NCBI RefSeq assembly: GCF_013456555.2
Contig: NZ_CP059154.1
Location: forward strand, 2,294,001-2,358,000
Source of the DNA: Natrinema zhouii
GTDB taxonomy: Archaea > Halobacteriota > Halobacteria > Halobacteriales > Natrialbaceae
Length of the DNA stretch: 64,000 bases
Direction of reading: 5' to 3'
This document shows positions 1-8,059 of this stretch, piece after piece. Below the pieces are notes generated by a model that saw only the letters and a list, made by a program, of their open reading frames with translations, did no database searches and was not told the DNA's origin. Each line of letters starts with the position of its first letter. The stretch's first letter is position 1. The translations under genes and the position numbers were made by a program.

Positions 1-141
1 ACGTCGGTCATTAGCGTTCCTGCGGGTCCCACGGAAATAACGGGCTCCCCTACCCACGAAGCTCCCGGCGGGCGCCGGGTCGGTGCCGGAACCGGCCACA
101 CTCCCGTCACTATTGAGTATCCCGCCGACGAGGATCCGACT

Positions 142-699
142 ATGCGACTGTTCGTCAGCGTCGACCTGCCCGACGACCTCGCCGAACCGGTCGCCGATCT
201 CCAGGACGAGTTCGCGGACGCGAGCGGGCTCAATTTCACGGACCCCGAGCAGGCCCACATCACGATGAAGTTTCTCGGCAATGTCGACGATGATCGGGTT
301 TCCGACCTCGAGCGAGCGCTCTCCGCCGCAGTCGCGGACGCCGATATCGACCCCTTCACCGTCCGCTACGGCGGACTGGGCGTCTTCCCGAGCCTCGAGT
401 ACATCAGCGTCGTCTGGCTTGGCGTTGAGGACGGCGGCGACGAACTCGTTCGACTCCACGAGGCCGTCGAGGACCGGACGACGGCGATGGGGTTCGACGC
501 CGAGGATCACGACTTCACGCCCCACGTTACGCTCGCGCGAATGGAACACGCCGGCGGGAAGGAACTGGTTCAGGAGCTCGTCCGGGAGCGCGATCCGACC
601 GTCGGCGAGACTCGAGTCGACGAGATTCGACTGACCGAGAGCACCCTCACGGACGAGGGGCCGGTCTACTCGACGGTCGAGTCGTTTCCCCTCGAGTGA
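142..699 (+). CDS. thpR: RNA 2',3'-cyclic phosphodiesterase (2H family)
   Basis: 185 aa, the usual length for archaeal ThpR/LigT. Two HxT motifs are visible: HIT at residues 39-41 (in HITMKFLG) and HVT at 128-130 (in HVTLARM), which form the catalytic pair of the 2H phosphoesterase fold. The family opens 2',3'-cyclic phosphate ends of RNA and can act on 2'-5' linkages; the protein is expected to be cytosolic. The start MRLFVSVDLP is the standard N terminus of the family. It is monocistronic ahead of the ribosomal-protein block. A second, divergent 2H protein lies at 35068-35568. Confidence 0.93.
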   Translation: MRLFVSVDLPDDLAEPVADLQDEFADASGLNFTDPEQAHITMKFLGNVDDDRVSDLERALSAAVADADIDPFTVRYGGLGVFPSLEYISVVWLGVEDGGDELVRLHEAVEDRTTAMGFDAEDHDFTPHVTLARMEHAGGKELVQELVRERDPTVGETRVDEIRLTESTLTDEGPVYSTVESFPLE

Positions 700-837
700 G
701 CGGTGTCGGCTCGAGGGCCGAAACCCGTGGGATGAGTTTCGGTGCATCGAGACCAGCCGACCGTATTCCGGGACCAGCTGACTCGCTCGAGCGGTGTCCG
801 ATCGGTCTGCCGACCGTCTGCCGCTTAGATGGACAAG

Positions 838-846
838 ATTTTAAGC
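838..846 (+). promoter_or_regulatory. TATA box for rpl39e-rpl31e-eif6
   Basis: ATTTTAAGC is centred about 29 bp before the rpl39e ATG, the normal spacing for a leaderless or near-leaderless archaeal transcript. The three downstream genes are packed with 2-nt gaps, so this box probably drives all of them. Confidence 0.6.
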
Positions 847-870
847 CAGCGTGGGCTACGTCCGGCTACT

Positions 871-1023
871 ATGGGTAAGAAATCGAAGGGCAAGAAGAAG
901 CGACTTGCCAAACTCGAGAACCAGAACAGCCGCGTGCCGGCCTGGGTTATGATGAAGACGGACATGGATGTCCAGCGCAACCCGAAGCGACGCAACTGGC
1001 GGCGTAACGACACCGACGAGTAA
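871..1023 (+). CDS. rpl39e: 50S ribosomal protein L39e
   Basis: 50 aa, very basic and Asn/Arg-rich, starting [15 protein letters not shown] and ending in the conserved [17 protein letters not shown] tail. L39e lines the exit tunnel of the large subunit. An in-frame ATG lies 42 nt upstream, but the internal ATG at 871 gives the universal L39e N terminus and sits correctly below the TATA box. It is the first gene of rpl39e-rpl31e-eif6; the rpl31e start follows its stop after 2 nt. Confidence 0.97.
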   Translation: MGKKSKGKKKRLAKLENQNSRVPAWVMMKTDMDVQRNPKRRNWRRNDTDE

Positions 1024-1025
1024 CG

Positions 1026-1304
1026 ATGAGTGCAACTGATTTCGAGGAACGTGTCGTTACCGTTCCGCTGCGCGACGTCAAGAAGGGGGCCAACCACGAG
1101 GCCGCCGACTACGCGATGCGACTCATCCGCGAACACCTCGCGAAACACTTCGCGGTCGACGAGGAGGCCATCCGACTGGACCCCTCGATCAACGAGACGA
1201 TCTGGAAAAACGGCCGCTCCAACCCGCCGCGAAAGCTTCGCGTCCGCGCAGCCCGCTTCGACGAAGAGGGTGACGCCGTCGTCGAAGCCGAGGTCGCTGA
1301 CTAA
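1026..1304 (+). CDS. rpl31e: 50S ribosomal protein L31e
   Basis: 92 aa with the L31e pattern: [20 protein letters not shown] near the start, then [13 protein letters not shown] and the [20 protein letters not shown] block. It sits on the large subunit surface near the tunnel exit, where SRP and nascent-chain factors dock, which fits the ftsY/prefoldin genes nearby. It is translationally linked: 2 nt after rpl39e and 2 nt before eif6. Confidence 0.97.
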   Translation: MSATDFEERVVTVPLRDVKKGANHEAADYAMRLIREHLAKHFAVDEEAIRLDPSINETIWKNGRSNPPRKLRVRAARFDEEGDAVVEAEVAD

Positions 1305-1306
1305 AC

Positions 1307-1972
1307 TTGCAACGCCTCGCCTTCGCCGGGTCGGCGTACGTCGGCGTCTTCGCCCGCGCGACCGACTCGTGCGTGCTCGTTCGCCCCGACGTCGACGACG
1401 ACGTTATCGCCGACCTGACTGACGAACTCGAGGTGCCCGCCATCCGGACGACCGTCGGCGGTTCCTCGACGGTCGGTGCGTTAGCGACCGGCAACGAAAA
1501 CGGCCTCCTCGTGAGTTCGCGCGTTCTCGATTACGAACGCGAGACGCTCGAGGAAGAGATCGACCTGCCCGTCGCCGAACTCCCGGGCAGTATCAACGCC
1601 GCCGGTAACGTCGTCCTCGCGAACGACTACGGGGCCTACGTCCATCCGGACCTGCCCCGCGAGGCGGTTCAAATCGTCAAGGAGACGCTCGAGGTCCCCG
1701 TCGAACGCGGCGACCTCGCGGGCGTTCGAACCGTCGGGACGGCCGCCGTCGCGAACGACACCGGCGTGCTCTGCCATCCCAAGGCAACCGATGAGGAACT
1801 CGACGTCCTCGAGGAAGCGCTGGACGTCCGCGCCGACGTCGGGACGATCAACTACGGCGCGCCGCTGGTCGGCTCCGGCCTGATCGCCAACGAGGCCGGC
1901 TACGTCATCGGCGAGAACACGACCGGTCCCGAACTGGGCCGGATCGAGGACGCGCTGGGCTATCTCGACTGA
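1307..1972 (+). CDS. eif6: Translation initiation factor aIF6
   Basis: 221 aa, the full length for archaeal IF6 (pentein fold with pseudo-fivefold repeats; the recurring AxGNxxGLL/VANDxGxxxHP segments such as [20 protein letters not shown] and [11 protein letters not shown] are visible). It binds the 50S subunit and blocks subunit joining. The start is TTG, 2 nt after the rpl31e stop, giving the family N terminus [15 protein letters not shown]; no ATG would fit. It is the last gene of the three-gene operon. Confidence 0.95.
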   Translation: MQRLAFAGSAYVGVFARATDSCVLVRPDVDDDVIADLTDELEVPAIRTTVGGSSTVGALATGNENGLLVSSRVLDYERETLEEEIDLPVAELPGSINAAGNVVLANDYGAYVHPDLPREAVQIVKETLEVPVERGDLAGVRTVGTAAVANDTGVLCHPKATDEELDVLEEALDVRADVGTINYGAPLVGSGLIANEAGYVIGENTTGPELGRIEDALGYLD

Positions 1973-2099
1973 CTCGACCCACTCGAGTATCGCTGATTTC
2001 TCCGCGTTTCTCGAACTGCGCTCGAGCGATCGCACTGGACCCTCTTCGACTCGGGCCACGCCTCGGTGTTCCCGGCCGAGTCTGATCCTGACCGGTATC

Positions 2100-2108
2100 T
2101 ATATTTAC
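2100..2108 (+). promoter_or_regulatory. TATA box of the small membrane protein gene
   Basis: TATATTTAC is centred 26 bp before the ATG at 2130, predicting a leaderless transcript. Confidence 0.5.
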
Positions 2109-2129
2109 TCAATACTGAGTACTCTCCGT

Positions 2130-2441
2130 ATGGTCTGGCAGGATTTGGTTTTCATGGCCGGCAGTTTGCTCTCAGTCGTCTTTCTCGCGCCCGCACTCCG
2201 GGATGCGAACGTTCGCATCCCGCTGGCGACGAGTCTCCCCAAGGCGGCGCTGGGTGCCGTCTACGCGGTGACGTTCGCCACGATGGGCCTGTCCCTCGCC
2301 GCGATCGGCCTGCTGGCGACCGGGATCATGTGGTATCTGCTCGCGACCTACCGATCGCCGCGGACAGTCGCGTCACCGCGCTCGCGGCCCGTCCCGGCGG
2401 CGCGTGACGGGCAGCCGAGTGGACGGTCGCTCGACGACTGA
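2130..2441 (+). CDS. Small three-helix membrane protein, unknown function
   Basis: 103 aa. Three hydrophobic segments (about residues 4-22, 36-52 and 54-76) are followed by a polar, Arg/Pro/Ser-rich tail of about 25 residues. The start is supported by the TATA box 26 bp upstream. It sits, with the convergent ASCH-like gene, as an insertion between eif6 and rpl18a, which are neighbours in many archaea. I recognise no family and assign no function. Confidence 0.75.
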   Translation: MVWQDLVFMAGSLLSVVFLAPALRDANVRIPLATSLPKAALGAVYAVTFATMGLSLAAIGLLATGIMWYLLATYRSPRTVASPRSRPVPAARDGQPSGRSLDD

Positions 2442-2458
2442 CCGACCCCACCGCTCTC

Positions 2459-2770
2459 TCATCGCTGCTCGAACCGATGTAACACGACCTCGCTGTCGTC
2501 GTCCCACTCGAAGTTCTCGTGGGCGCGCTCGAGCAGGCGCTCGTACCCCTCGAGGTCTTCCATCCCTTCTGCCCGCGCGTCTTCGTCGGTCAGCTCACCG
2601 AGCGTGCGCTCTCGAACGTCGGTCACTTCGAAGACAGTGCCATCGATCGTGAACGTGTCCCCCTCTTCGGCGTACTGGTGACCGCGGTGAATCTGGGTGA
2701 CCTCGCCCTCGAGGGCCTGGCGCTGCATTCGATCACTGGGCAACAGGTCGCCGGCATCGCGTTCGCTCAT
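2459..2770 (-). CDS. ASCH/PUA-like domain protein
   Basis: 103 aa. The pattern LEGEVTQIHRGHQYAEEGDTF, then FEVTDVRERTLGELTDEDAR and a terminal VVLHRFEQR resembles the ASCH fold, a PUA-like beta-barrel thought to bind RNA. The chosen ATG (MSERDAGDLL) is much better than the long upstream extension, which would overlap rpl18a in antisense. Its 3' end lies 17 bp from the preceding convergent gene. The ribosomal neighbourhood is consistent with an RNA-related role, but that is inference. Confidence 0.8.
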   Translation of the reverse strand: MSERDAGDLLPSDRMQRQALEGEVTQIHRGHQYAEEGDTFTIDGTVFEVTDVRERTLGELTDEDARAEGMEDLEGYERLLERAHENFEWDDDSEVVLHRFEQR

Positions 2771-2923
2771 GTGTGCTGGTTCGGCGCGATCCGATAAAAA
2801 TTGCTGACCCGTCGCTCGTCGGGAAATCGACGGCCAGTGGCATGTCTCTCGGCCCGTCCTGCCGGTTGCGAGGGGTCGAACGGGAAGGGAAGATTCTTCC
2901 GACTCCCTGCCGGATGGTGTTGT

Positions 2924-3100
2924 ATGAGTCAATTTACGGTCAGTGGTCGGTTCAAGAGCCGCGACGGCTTTGCGGAGTTCGAGACGACCATCGACGCCCA
3001 GAACGAGAACGTCGCCCGCGAACACACCCTCTCCCAGTTTGGAAGCCAGCACGGGCTCAAGCGGAGCGAAATCGAACTCGACGAGGTGTCCGAACAATGA
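2924..3100 (+). CDS. rpl18a: 50S ribosomal protein LX (L18Ae-type)
   Basis: 58 aa: MSQFTVSGRFKSRDGFAEFE, then the REHTLSQFGSQHGLKRSEI block, the typical haloarchaeal LX protein. Its stop overlaps the pfdA start by 4 nt (ATGA), showing translational coupling. It is first in the rpl18a-pfdA-ftsY operon. Confidence 0.93.
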   Translation: MSQFTVSGRFKSRDGFAEFETTIDAQNENVAREHTLSQFGSQHGLKRSEIELDEVSEQ

Positions 3101-3549
3101 GCCAGCAGCAACTCCAGCAGCTGTCCCAGGAACTGCAGGAACTCGAGGAACAGATCGAGACCCTCCAGACGAACGTCGAGGCGGTCCAGCAGGAGAAGAC
3201 CGAAGTCGACGAAGCGATCGAGGCCCTCGGAACGCTCGAGACCGGCTCGACCGTGCAGATGCCCCTCGGCGGTGGCGCGTACCTCCGAACGACGATCGAG
3301 AACATCGACGAAGTGATCGTCGACCTCGGTGCCGACTACGCCGCGGAGTTCGAGGAGGACGACGCCGTCGACGCCCTCGAGAACAAGAAAGAGCACCTCG
3401 ACGACCAGATCGACGAGCTCAACGAGGAGATCGCCGAACTCGAGACCGAGAGCAGCGAACTCGAGCAGCAGGCCCAGCAGCTCCAGCAGCAGGCGATGCA
3501 ACAGCAGATGCAGGGGATGGGCCAGGGTCAGGGTCAGCCCGACGAATAA
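3097..3549 (+). CDS. pfdA: Prefoldin subunit alpha
   Basis: 150 aa with the prefoldin plan: an N-terminal coiled coil (Gln/Glu/Leu-rich, residues 2-50), a central beta-hairpin region (VQMPLGGGAYLRTTIENIDEV-like segment near residues 53-75) and a C-terminal coiled coil ending in a Gln/Met-rich tail (QQQAMQQQMQGMGQGQG). Prefoldin alpha joins beta subunits in a hexameric holdase that passes nascent chains to the thermosome. It overlaps rpl18a by 4 nt and lies 28 nt before ftsY. Confidence 0.95.
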   Translation: MSQQQLQQLSQELQELEEQIETLQTNVEAVQQEKTEVDEAIEALGTLETGSTVQMPLGGGAYLRTTIENIDEVIVDLGADYAAEFEEDDAVDALENKKEHLDDQIDELNEEIAELETESSELEQQAQQLQQQAMQQQMQGMGQGQGQPDE

Positions 3550-3577
3550 CGCGGCGTAGGCACTCCGATCCATACCC

Positions 3578-5275
3578 ATGTTCGACAACCTGAAGGACAA
3601 GCTCGGTAGCTTCCGGAAAGACGCTGAAGAAGCCGCTGACGAGAACGTCGAGGAGGTCGACGAACACGACCTCGAGGATGCGGAACTCGAGGATGCGGAA
3701 CTCGAGGATGAGGCACTCGAAGACGACCTCGAGAACGTCGACCCCGACGCAGACGCGGCGGAGTCTGCGGAACCGGCGGGTGCGGAAGCCACCGATACTA
3801 CTCCCGAAACGGCGGACACCGAGCCGGCCAGCCCGGCGGCCGAGGTGGAGCCGGACGCGGAGCTGGAACCGGACACGGAACTGGACTCGGCGTCGGCGGC
3901 GACGACCGAGTCAGCCACTGCAGCGGCAGCCGAGTCCGCGGGACAGGAGCCGGCGACCGATTCGGACCCCGATTTCCTCGAGTCCGACGTCGACCCTGAA
4001 CCGGACGAGGAAGCTCCTGGCGAGGAGCAGGCCGATACAGCGACTGCTGACGAGGAACCAGTCGTCGACGAGGACGAGGACAGCGATGCGGATGCGGACG
4101 ACGATGGCGGCGGGACCGGCTTCGGTGCCAGGGCCAGATCCCTCTTTACGGGGAAGTCCGACGACGCCGAACCGGAATCGGACGAATCGGTTCCTGCAGC
4201 GGAGCCGACCGAGACAGCAACCGCCGAGGCGGAGCCAGCCGTCGATGACGAACCGTCCGTCGACGAGGAGGCGGCTGTCGAGGCCGAGACGGAGGCGGAG
4301 CCGGCTGTCGACGACGAACCGGTCGTCGACGAGGACGAGGCCGGCGAAGCGGATGCGGACGCCGAAACCGACGACGGCGGCAACTCGACCGGCTTCGGTA
4401 CCAAGGCGAAATCCCTCGTCAAGGGGAAGTTCGTCATCGAGGAGGAGGATCTCGAGGGACCGCTCCACGAACTCGAGATGGCCTTGCTCTCGAGCGATGT
4501 CGAGATGGGCGTCGCCGAGGAGATTCTCGACAACATCCGCGACGAACTGGTCGGTGAGACGCGGACCTTCACGACCTCGACCGGCGAGGTCGTCGAGGAG
4601 GCGCTGCGCAACGCGATCTACGACGTGATCAGCGTCGGCCAGTTCGATTTCGACGAGCGCATCGCCGCCGAGGAGAAGCCGATCACCATCGTCTTCACCG
4701 GCGTCAACGGCGTCGGAAAGACGACCTCGATCGCCAAGCTGAGTCGCTACTTCGAGGAACGCGGCTACTCGACGGTGATGGCGAACGGCGACACCTATCG
4801 CGCGGGAGCCAACGAGCAGATTCAGCAACACGCCGATGCCCTGGACACGAAGTGTATCAGTCACGAACAGGGCGGCGATCCCGCGGCGGTGCTGTATGAC
4901 GCCGTCGAGTACGCCGAGGCCAACGATATTGACATCGTGCTGGGCGACACCGCGGGCAGACTCCACACCGACGAGGGGCTGATGGATCAACTCGAGAAGA
5001 TCGGTCGCGTCGTCGATCCCGACATGACGCTGTTCGTCGACGAAGCCGTCGCCGGGCAGGACGCGGTCAACCGCGGTCGGGAGTTCAACGCGGCCGCGGA
5101 GATCGACGGGACGATCCTGACGAAAGCCGACGCCGACTCCAACGGCGGTGCGGCGATTTCCGTCGCCCACGTCACCGGGAAGCCGATCTTGTTCCTCGGC
5201 GTCGGACAGGGGTACGACGACATCGAGCGGTTCGATCCCGACGAGATGGTCGATCGGCTACTGGCCGACGAATAG
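3578..5275 (+). CDS. ftsY: Signal recognition particle receptor FtsY
   Basis: 565 aa. A very acidic, Ala/Glu/Asp-rich N-terminal region (about residues 20-280) precedes the NG GTPase domain. GTPase motifs: GVNGVGKTTS near 374, DTAGR near 456 and TKADAD near 514. FtsY recruits SRP54-ribosome complexes to the membrane and the two reciprocally activate GTP hydrolysis. The acidic region holds a duplicated module (residues 159-193 and 247-284), each ending in a short basic amphipathic stretch (GFGARARSLFTGKS; GFGTKAKSLVKGKF), the second abutting the N domain. It is longer than typical bacterial FtsY. The partner srp54 is about 19 kb away at 24408. Confidence 0.96.
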   Translation: MFDNLKDKLGSFRKDAEEAADENVEEVDEHDLEDAELEDAELEDEALEDDLENVDPDADAAESAEPAGAEATDTTPETADTEPASPAAEVEPDAELEPDTELDSASAATTESATAAAAESAGQEPATDSDPDFLESDVDPEPDEEAPGEEQADTATADEEPVVDEDEDSDADADDDGGGTGFGARARSLFTGKSDDAEPESDESVPAAEPTETATAEAEPAVDDEPSVDEEAAVEAETEAEPAVDDEPVVDEDEAGEADADAETDDGGNSTGFGTKAKSLVKGKFVIEEEDLEGPLHELEMALLSSDVEMGVAEEILDNIRDELVGETRTFTTSTGEVVEEALRNAIYDVISVGQFDFDERIAAEEKPITIVFTGVNGVGKTTSIAKLSRYFEERGYSTVMANGDTYRAGANEQIQQHADALDTKCISHEQGGDPAAVLYDAVEYAEANDIDIVLGDTAGRLHTDEGLMDQLEKIGRVVDPDMTLFVDEAVAGQDAVNRGREFNAAAEIDGTILTKADADSNGGAAISVAHVTGKPILFLGVGQGYDDIERFDPDEMVDRLLADE

Positions 5276-5353
5276 GCTACCGGGTAGCGATCAGGACCGT
5301 CTCAGTTGGCATCATTTCAGAAGACACTTATTGTTTGTCTGAGATCTTCGCGT

Positions 5354-5989
5354 ATGAGCCGCCCTCGCTCTCGACGTGCACTCCTCGCGTCGGCCGTGAC
5401 CACGGCGGCGGTTTCGACGGGTGGTTTCGAGCACGTATCGAACGCCACAAACAGACCAGCGTTCGAGTCGGGGACCATCCCTGCAGACTATTACGACTGC
5501 CACTCAGTTACGCGTCCCGATCCGGACGTGCTGACTGACGACGACGCACTCGTGACCCTCCCGTATCCGACACCACCGTCGTGGACCGAGAAAGACGACT
5601 CATCGGACCACGCATCGTCGCCAGTACTGGTGGACAGCGCGGCAGCGTACGCGACCGAGTTCGAACGAGCGTATCGACGGAACGAATTTATCGCCCGGTT
5701 CGGCAACGAGACGCGGACCCTCTCCCTTCGCCGAACGGAGCATCGGACGGCCGCGGTCGGGTCGGCTACGAACGCGGACGCGGTCATGGTGGCGATCCGT
5801 TACAATCTGGCGACGGGGACCCGACACTCAGCCGCCGACCCGCGCGACGAGTGGGACATTCGCGTCACGTACTACATAGACGAGAACGTCGTTCTCCGAG
5901 CGCGATACGATGGTGTCGCCGAGGAACTGGCGCTCGAGCCCGACCCGCGATGGGAGGGAGACCTCGTGGCCTGTTTCGGCCGAGAGTGA
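5354..5989 (+). CDS. Secreted protein, unknown function
   Basis: 211 aa. The N terminus has Arg-rich residues before a short Ala/Ser/Thr/Val-rich stretch (RSRRALLASAVTTAAVSTGG), consistent with an atypical twin-arginine signal; no lipobox Cys is present. The mature part is Asp/Thr-rich with no motif I recognise. ATG 5354 is preceded by an AT-richer box (ACTTATTG, near 5326). It is likely exported, function unknown. Confidence 0.65.
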   Translation: MSRPRSRRALLASAVTTAAVSTGGFEHVSNATNRPAFESGTIPADYYDCHSVTRPDPDVLTDDDALVTLPYPTPPSWTEKDDSSDHASSPVLVDSAAAYATEFERAYRRNEFIARFGNETRTLSLRRTEHRTAAVGSATNADAVMVAIRYNLATGTRHSAADPRDEWDIRVTYYIDENVVLRARYDGVAEELALEPDPRWEGDLVACFGRE

Positions 5990-6358
5990 CCGGACGGCGT
6001 CCGTGTTCGACCGAGATTTTCGTCTCTGATTGACCGAGAGGTCGTGTCCATGATTCGGTCGAAAGAGAACGCTATCGTGATCACGCTGTATCGGATATAG
6101 TTGCCGCTATCGTCGACGGGAGTGGGACCGGTATCGGCTCGAGCCAGTGCGTATGGGACTGTTGCCGTCCATCTCTGTTTCGTTCGATCATCTATCGCCG
6201 AACGTTGAGGCAATATTTGCTGGAGTAACCGATCCACGTCATGATTCGCCGAGTCACGGGGGTGTATAGGTGCGGGGTGTTATTACCCGCTAACAAATGA
6301 TCCTTCACGATAGTCTGTGTGGTCGAGTAGTCGCCGAGGCCCCTCGGCGGTGGTTCGC
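5990..6358. other. Gene-free spacer (369 bp) upstream of the sulfite reductase
   Basis: No convincing gene on either strand. The one notable signal is an inverted repeat, GCGGG...CCCGC around a TGTTATTA core at about 6272-6290, 70-85 bp before the reductase start. It could be a promoter with an overlapping operator or simply a hairpin. Confidence 0.4.
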
Positions 6359-8059
6359 ATGAATACGACCGAACAGTACAAACAGAACAAGCACCCGCTC
6401 GACGTCATCGACGACGTCTACGACTACGCCGACGAGGAGCTCTCCTTCGAGGAGATCGAGGAGCGCGCCGGCGGCGGTGAGTGGGAGCGCCTGAAGTGGG
6501 CCGGGATGTACGCCCAGAAGCAGGAGGGCTACTTCATGATCCGGACCAAGGTGCCAGGCGGGAAGCTCACGCCCGAGCAGGCCGAGGTCATCGGCGAGGT
6601 CACCGACGACCTCGCAGTCGCGCCCGAGGAGTACGGCGGCGAGGAGCAGAACGAACTCTGGGGCGACGCCTACCTCGACATCACGACTCGACAGGACATC
6701 CAGAAACACTGGATCCGCGTCGAGGACGTCCCCGAGATGTGGGACCGCTACGACGAGGTCGGCCTGACGACCGTTCAGGGCTGCGGTGACTCCGCCCGGA
6801 ACGTCCTGGGCTGTCCCGCTGCCGGACTCGACGACCACGAGTGCTTCAACGCACAGCCGGTCATCGAGGCCGTCTCGGACTTCTTCACCGAGAACCGCGA
6901 GTATGCCAACCTCCCGCGGAAGTTCAAGATCACGATCACCGGCTGCGCCCACGACTGCGCGCAGTCCCAGATCAACGACGTCGGACTCGTCCCCGCGAAA
7001 AAGGAGATCGACGGCGAACACCTCTACGGCTTCCACGCCCGCGTCGGTGGCGGCCTCTCCGACGGCCCGCGAATGGGCTCGGAGCTCGACGCCTTCATCA
7101 AACCCGAAGACGCCGTCGAGTTCTGCCGCGCCGTCGCCCAGACGTTCAAGGAGATCGGCGACCGCAACAACCGCGGCGTCTGCCGCATGCGCTACCTCGT
7201 CGAACAGCTCGGCCCCGAGAAGTTCGAGGAGGCCGTCCGCGATCGCTGTACGATCGACCTGCCCACCGGTGGCGAGAACCTCACCGTCGGCTACCAGGGC
7301 GACCACGTCGGCGTTCACGACCAGAAGCAGGACGGGCTCAACTACGTCGGCTTCAACGTCATCGCCGGCCGTATGGGCGGCGACGAGTTCGCCGCAGCTG
7401 CCCGCGCCGCCGAGAAGTACGGGACCGAGGACGCCTCCGTGCGCCTCGCGACCGACCAGAACTTCCTCATCACCCATATCCCCGACGAGAACGTCGACGG
7501 CCTGCTCGCGGAGCCGTTCGCACAGGAATACAGCCCCGATCCGGGGCCGTTCTCGCGAGGCGCGGTCGGCTGTACGGGCAACGAGTTCTGTAACTACGCC
7601 ATCATCGAGACGAAAAAGCGCACCAAGCGCTGGGCCCGCGAACTCGACGAGCGTATCGACGTGCCCGACGACATCGGAGCCATCCGGATGCACATGTCCG
7701 GCTGTTCCGCGTCATGTGCGCAGCCCCAGATCGCTGACATCGGCTTCCGCGGCGAGACGGTCAAACTCGAGGACGAGAACAGCACGAACGCCGAGGGCGA
7801 CAACATCGTCGAGGGAATGGACTTCGGCCTCGGCGGTTCCCTCGGAGCGGACAACGAGTTCCTCGACTGGGTCGAGAGCGCCGTGCCTGCCGACTCCGTG
7901 ATCCCGGCCCTCGAGCAGCTGTTCGAGGCCTACTCGGCGGATCGCGCCGACGGCGAGAAGTTCTACGAGTGGTGTCGCGGCGTCGACAACGAACGGCTCC
8001 GGACGATTATGCAAGGGGCAGACGCGCCGGTTGCACGAGGTGTTGCCCATGGGGACTGA
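6359..8059 (+). CDS. Siroheme/[4Fe-4S] sulfite or nitrite reductase
   Basis: 566 aa, the size of the ferredoxin-dependent nitrite/sulfite reductase family (two ferredoxin-like halves plus siroheme domains). The cluster/siroheme signature is intact: C405-x5-C411 (CTGNEFC) and C449-x3-C453 (CSASC). The N-terminal half has the matching repeat region CGDSARNVLGCP and CAHDCAQS. The reaction is a six-electron reduction of sulfite to sulfide or nitrite to ammonia; motifs alone do not decide the substrate. The next gene, an FrhB-like F420/ferredoxin flavoprotein, starts inside this one (11-nt overlap), so the two are co-translated and probably form one electron-transfer unit. No nitrate-assimilation genes are nearby. 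Confidence 0.9.
   Translation: MNTTEQYKQNKHPLDVIDDVYDYADEELSFEEIEERAGGGEWERLKWAGMYAQKQEGYFMIRTKVPGGKLTPEQAEVIGEVTDDLAVAPEEYGGEEQNELWGDAYLDITTRQDIQKHWIRVEDVPEMWDRYDEVGLTTVQGCGDSARNVLGCPAAGLDDHECFNAQPVIEAVSDFFTENREYANLPRKFKITITGCAHDCAQSQINDVGLVPAKKEIDGEHLYGFHARVGGGLSDGPRMGSELDAFIKPEDAVEFCRAVAQTFKEIGDRNNRGVCRMRYLVEQLGPEKFEEAVRDRCTIDLPTGGENLTVGYQGDHVGVHDQKQDGLNYVGFNVIAGRMGGDEFAAAARAAEKYGTEDASVRLATDQNFLITHIPDENVDGLLAEPFAQEYSPDPGPFSRGAVGCTGNEFCNYAIIETKKRTKRWARELDERIDVPDDIGAIRMHMSGCSASCAQPQIADIGFRGETVKLEDENSTNAEGDNIVEGMDFGLGGSLGADNEFLDWVESAVPADSVIPALEQLFEAYSADRADGEKFYEWCRGVDNERLRTIMQGADAPVARGVAHGD

Noticed and set aside
64..79. Short GC palindrome (CCCGGCG/CGCCGGG) near the window start
   Set aside because: Only a 2-nt loop and no T-run; could be chance in GC-rich DNA and there is no upstream gene to relate it to.
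2929..4611. Long 560-codon frame antisense to rpl18a, pfdA and ftsY
   Set aside because: Ser-rich composition is the mirror of the acidic FtsY repeats; the sense genes are certain.
5872..6237. 121-codon minus-strand frame across the spacer before the reductase
   Set aside because: Ser/Arg-rich composition and overlap with the secreted-protein gene; no promoter or domain.
6305..7693. 462-codon antisense frame opposite the sulfite reductase
   Set aside because: No motifs, and the sense gene has all siroheme cysteines.
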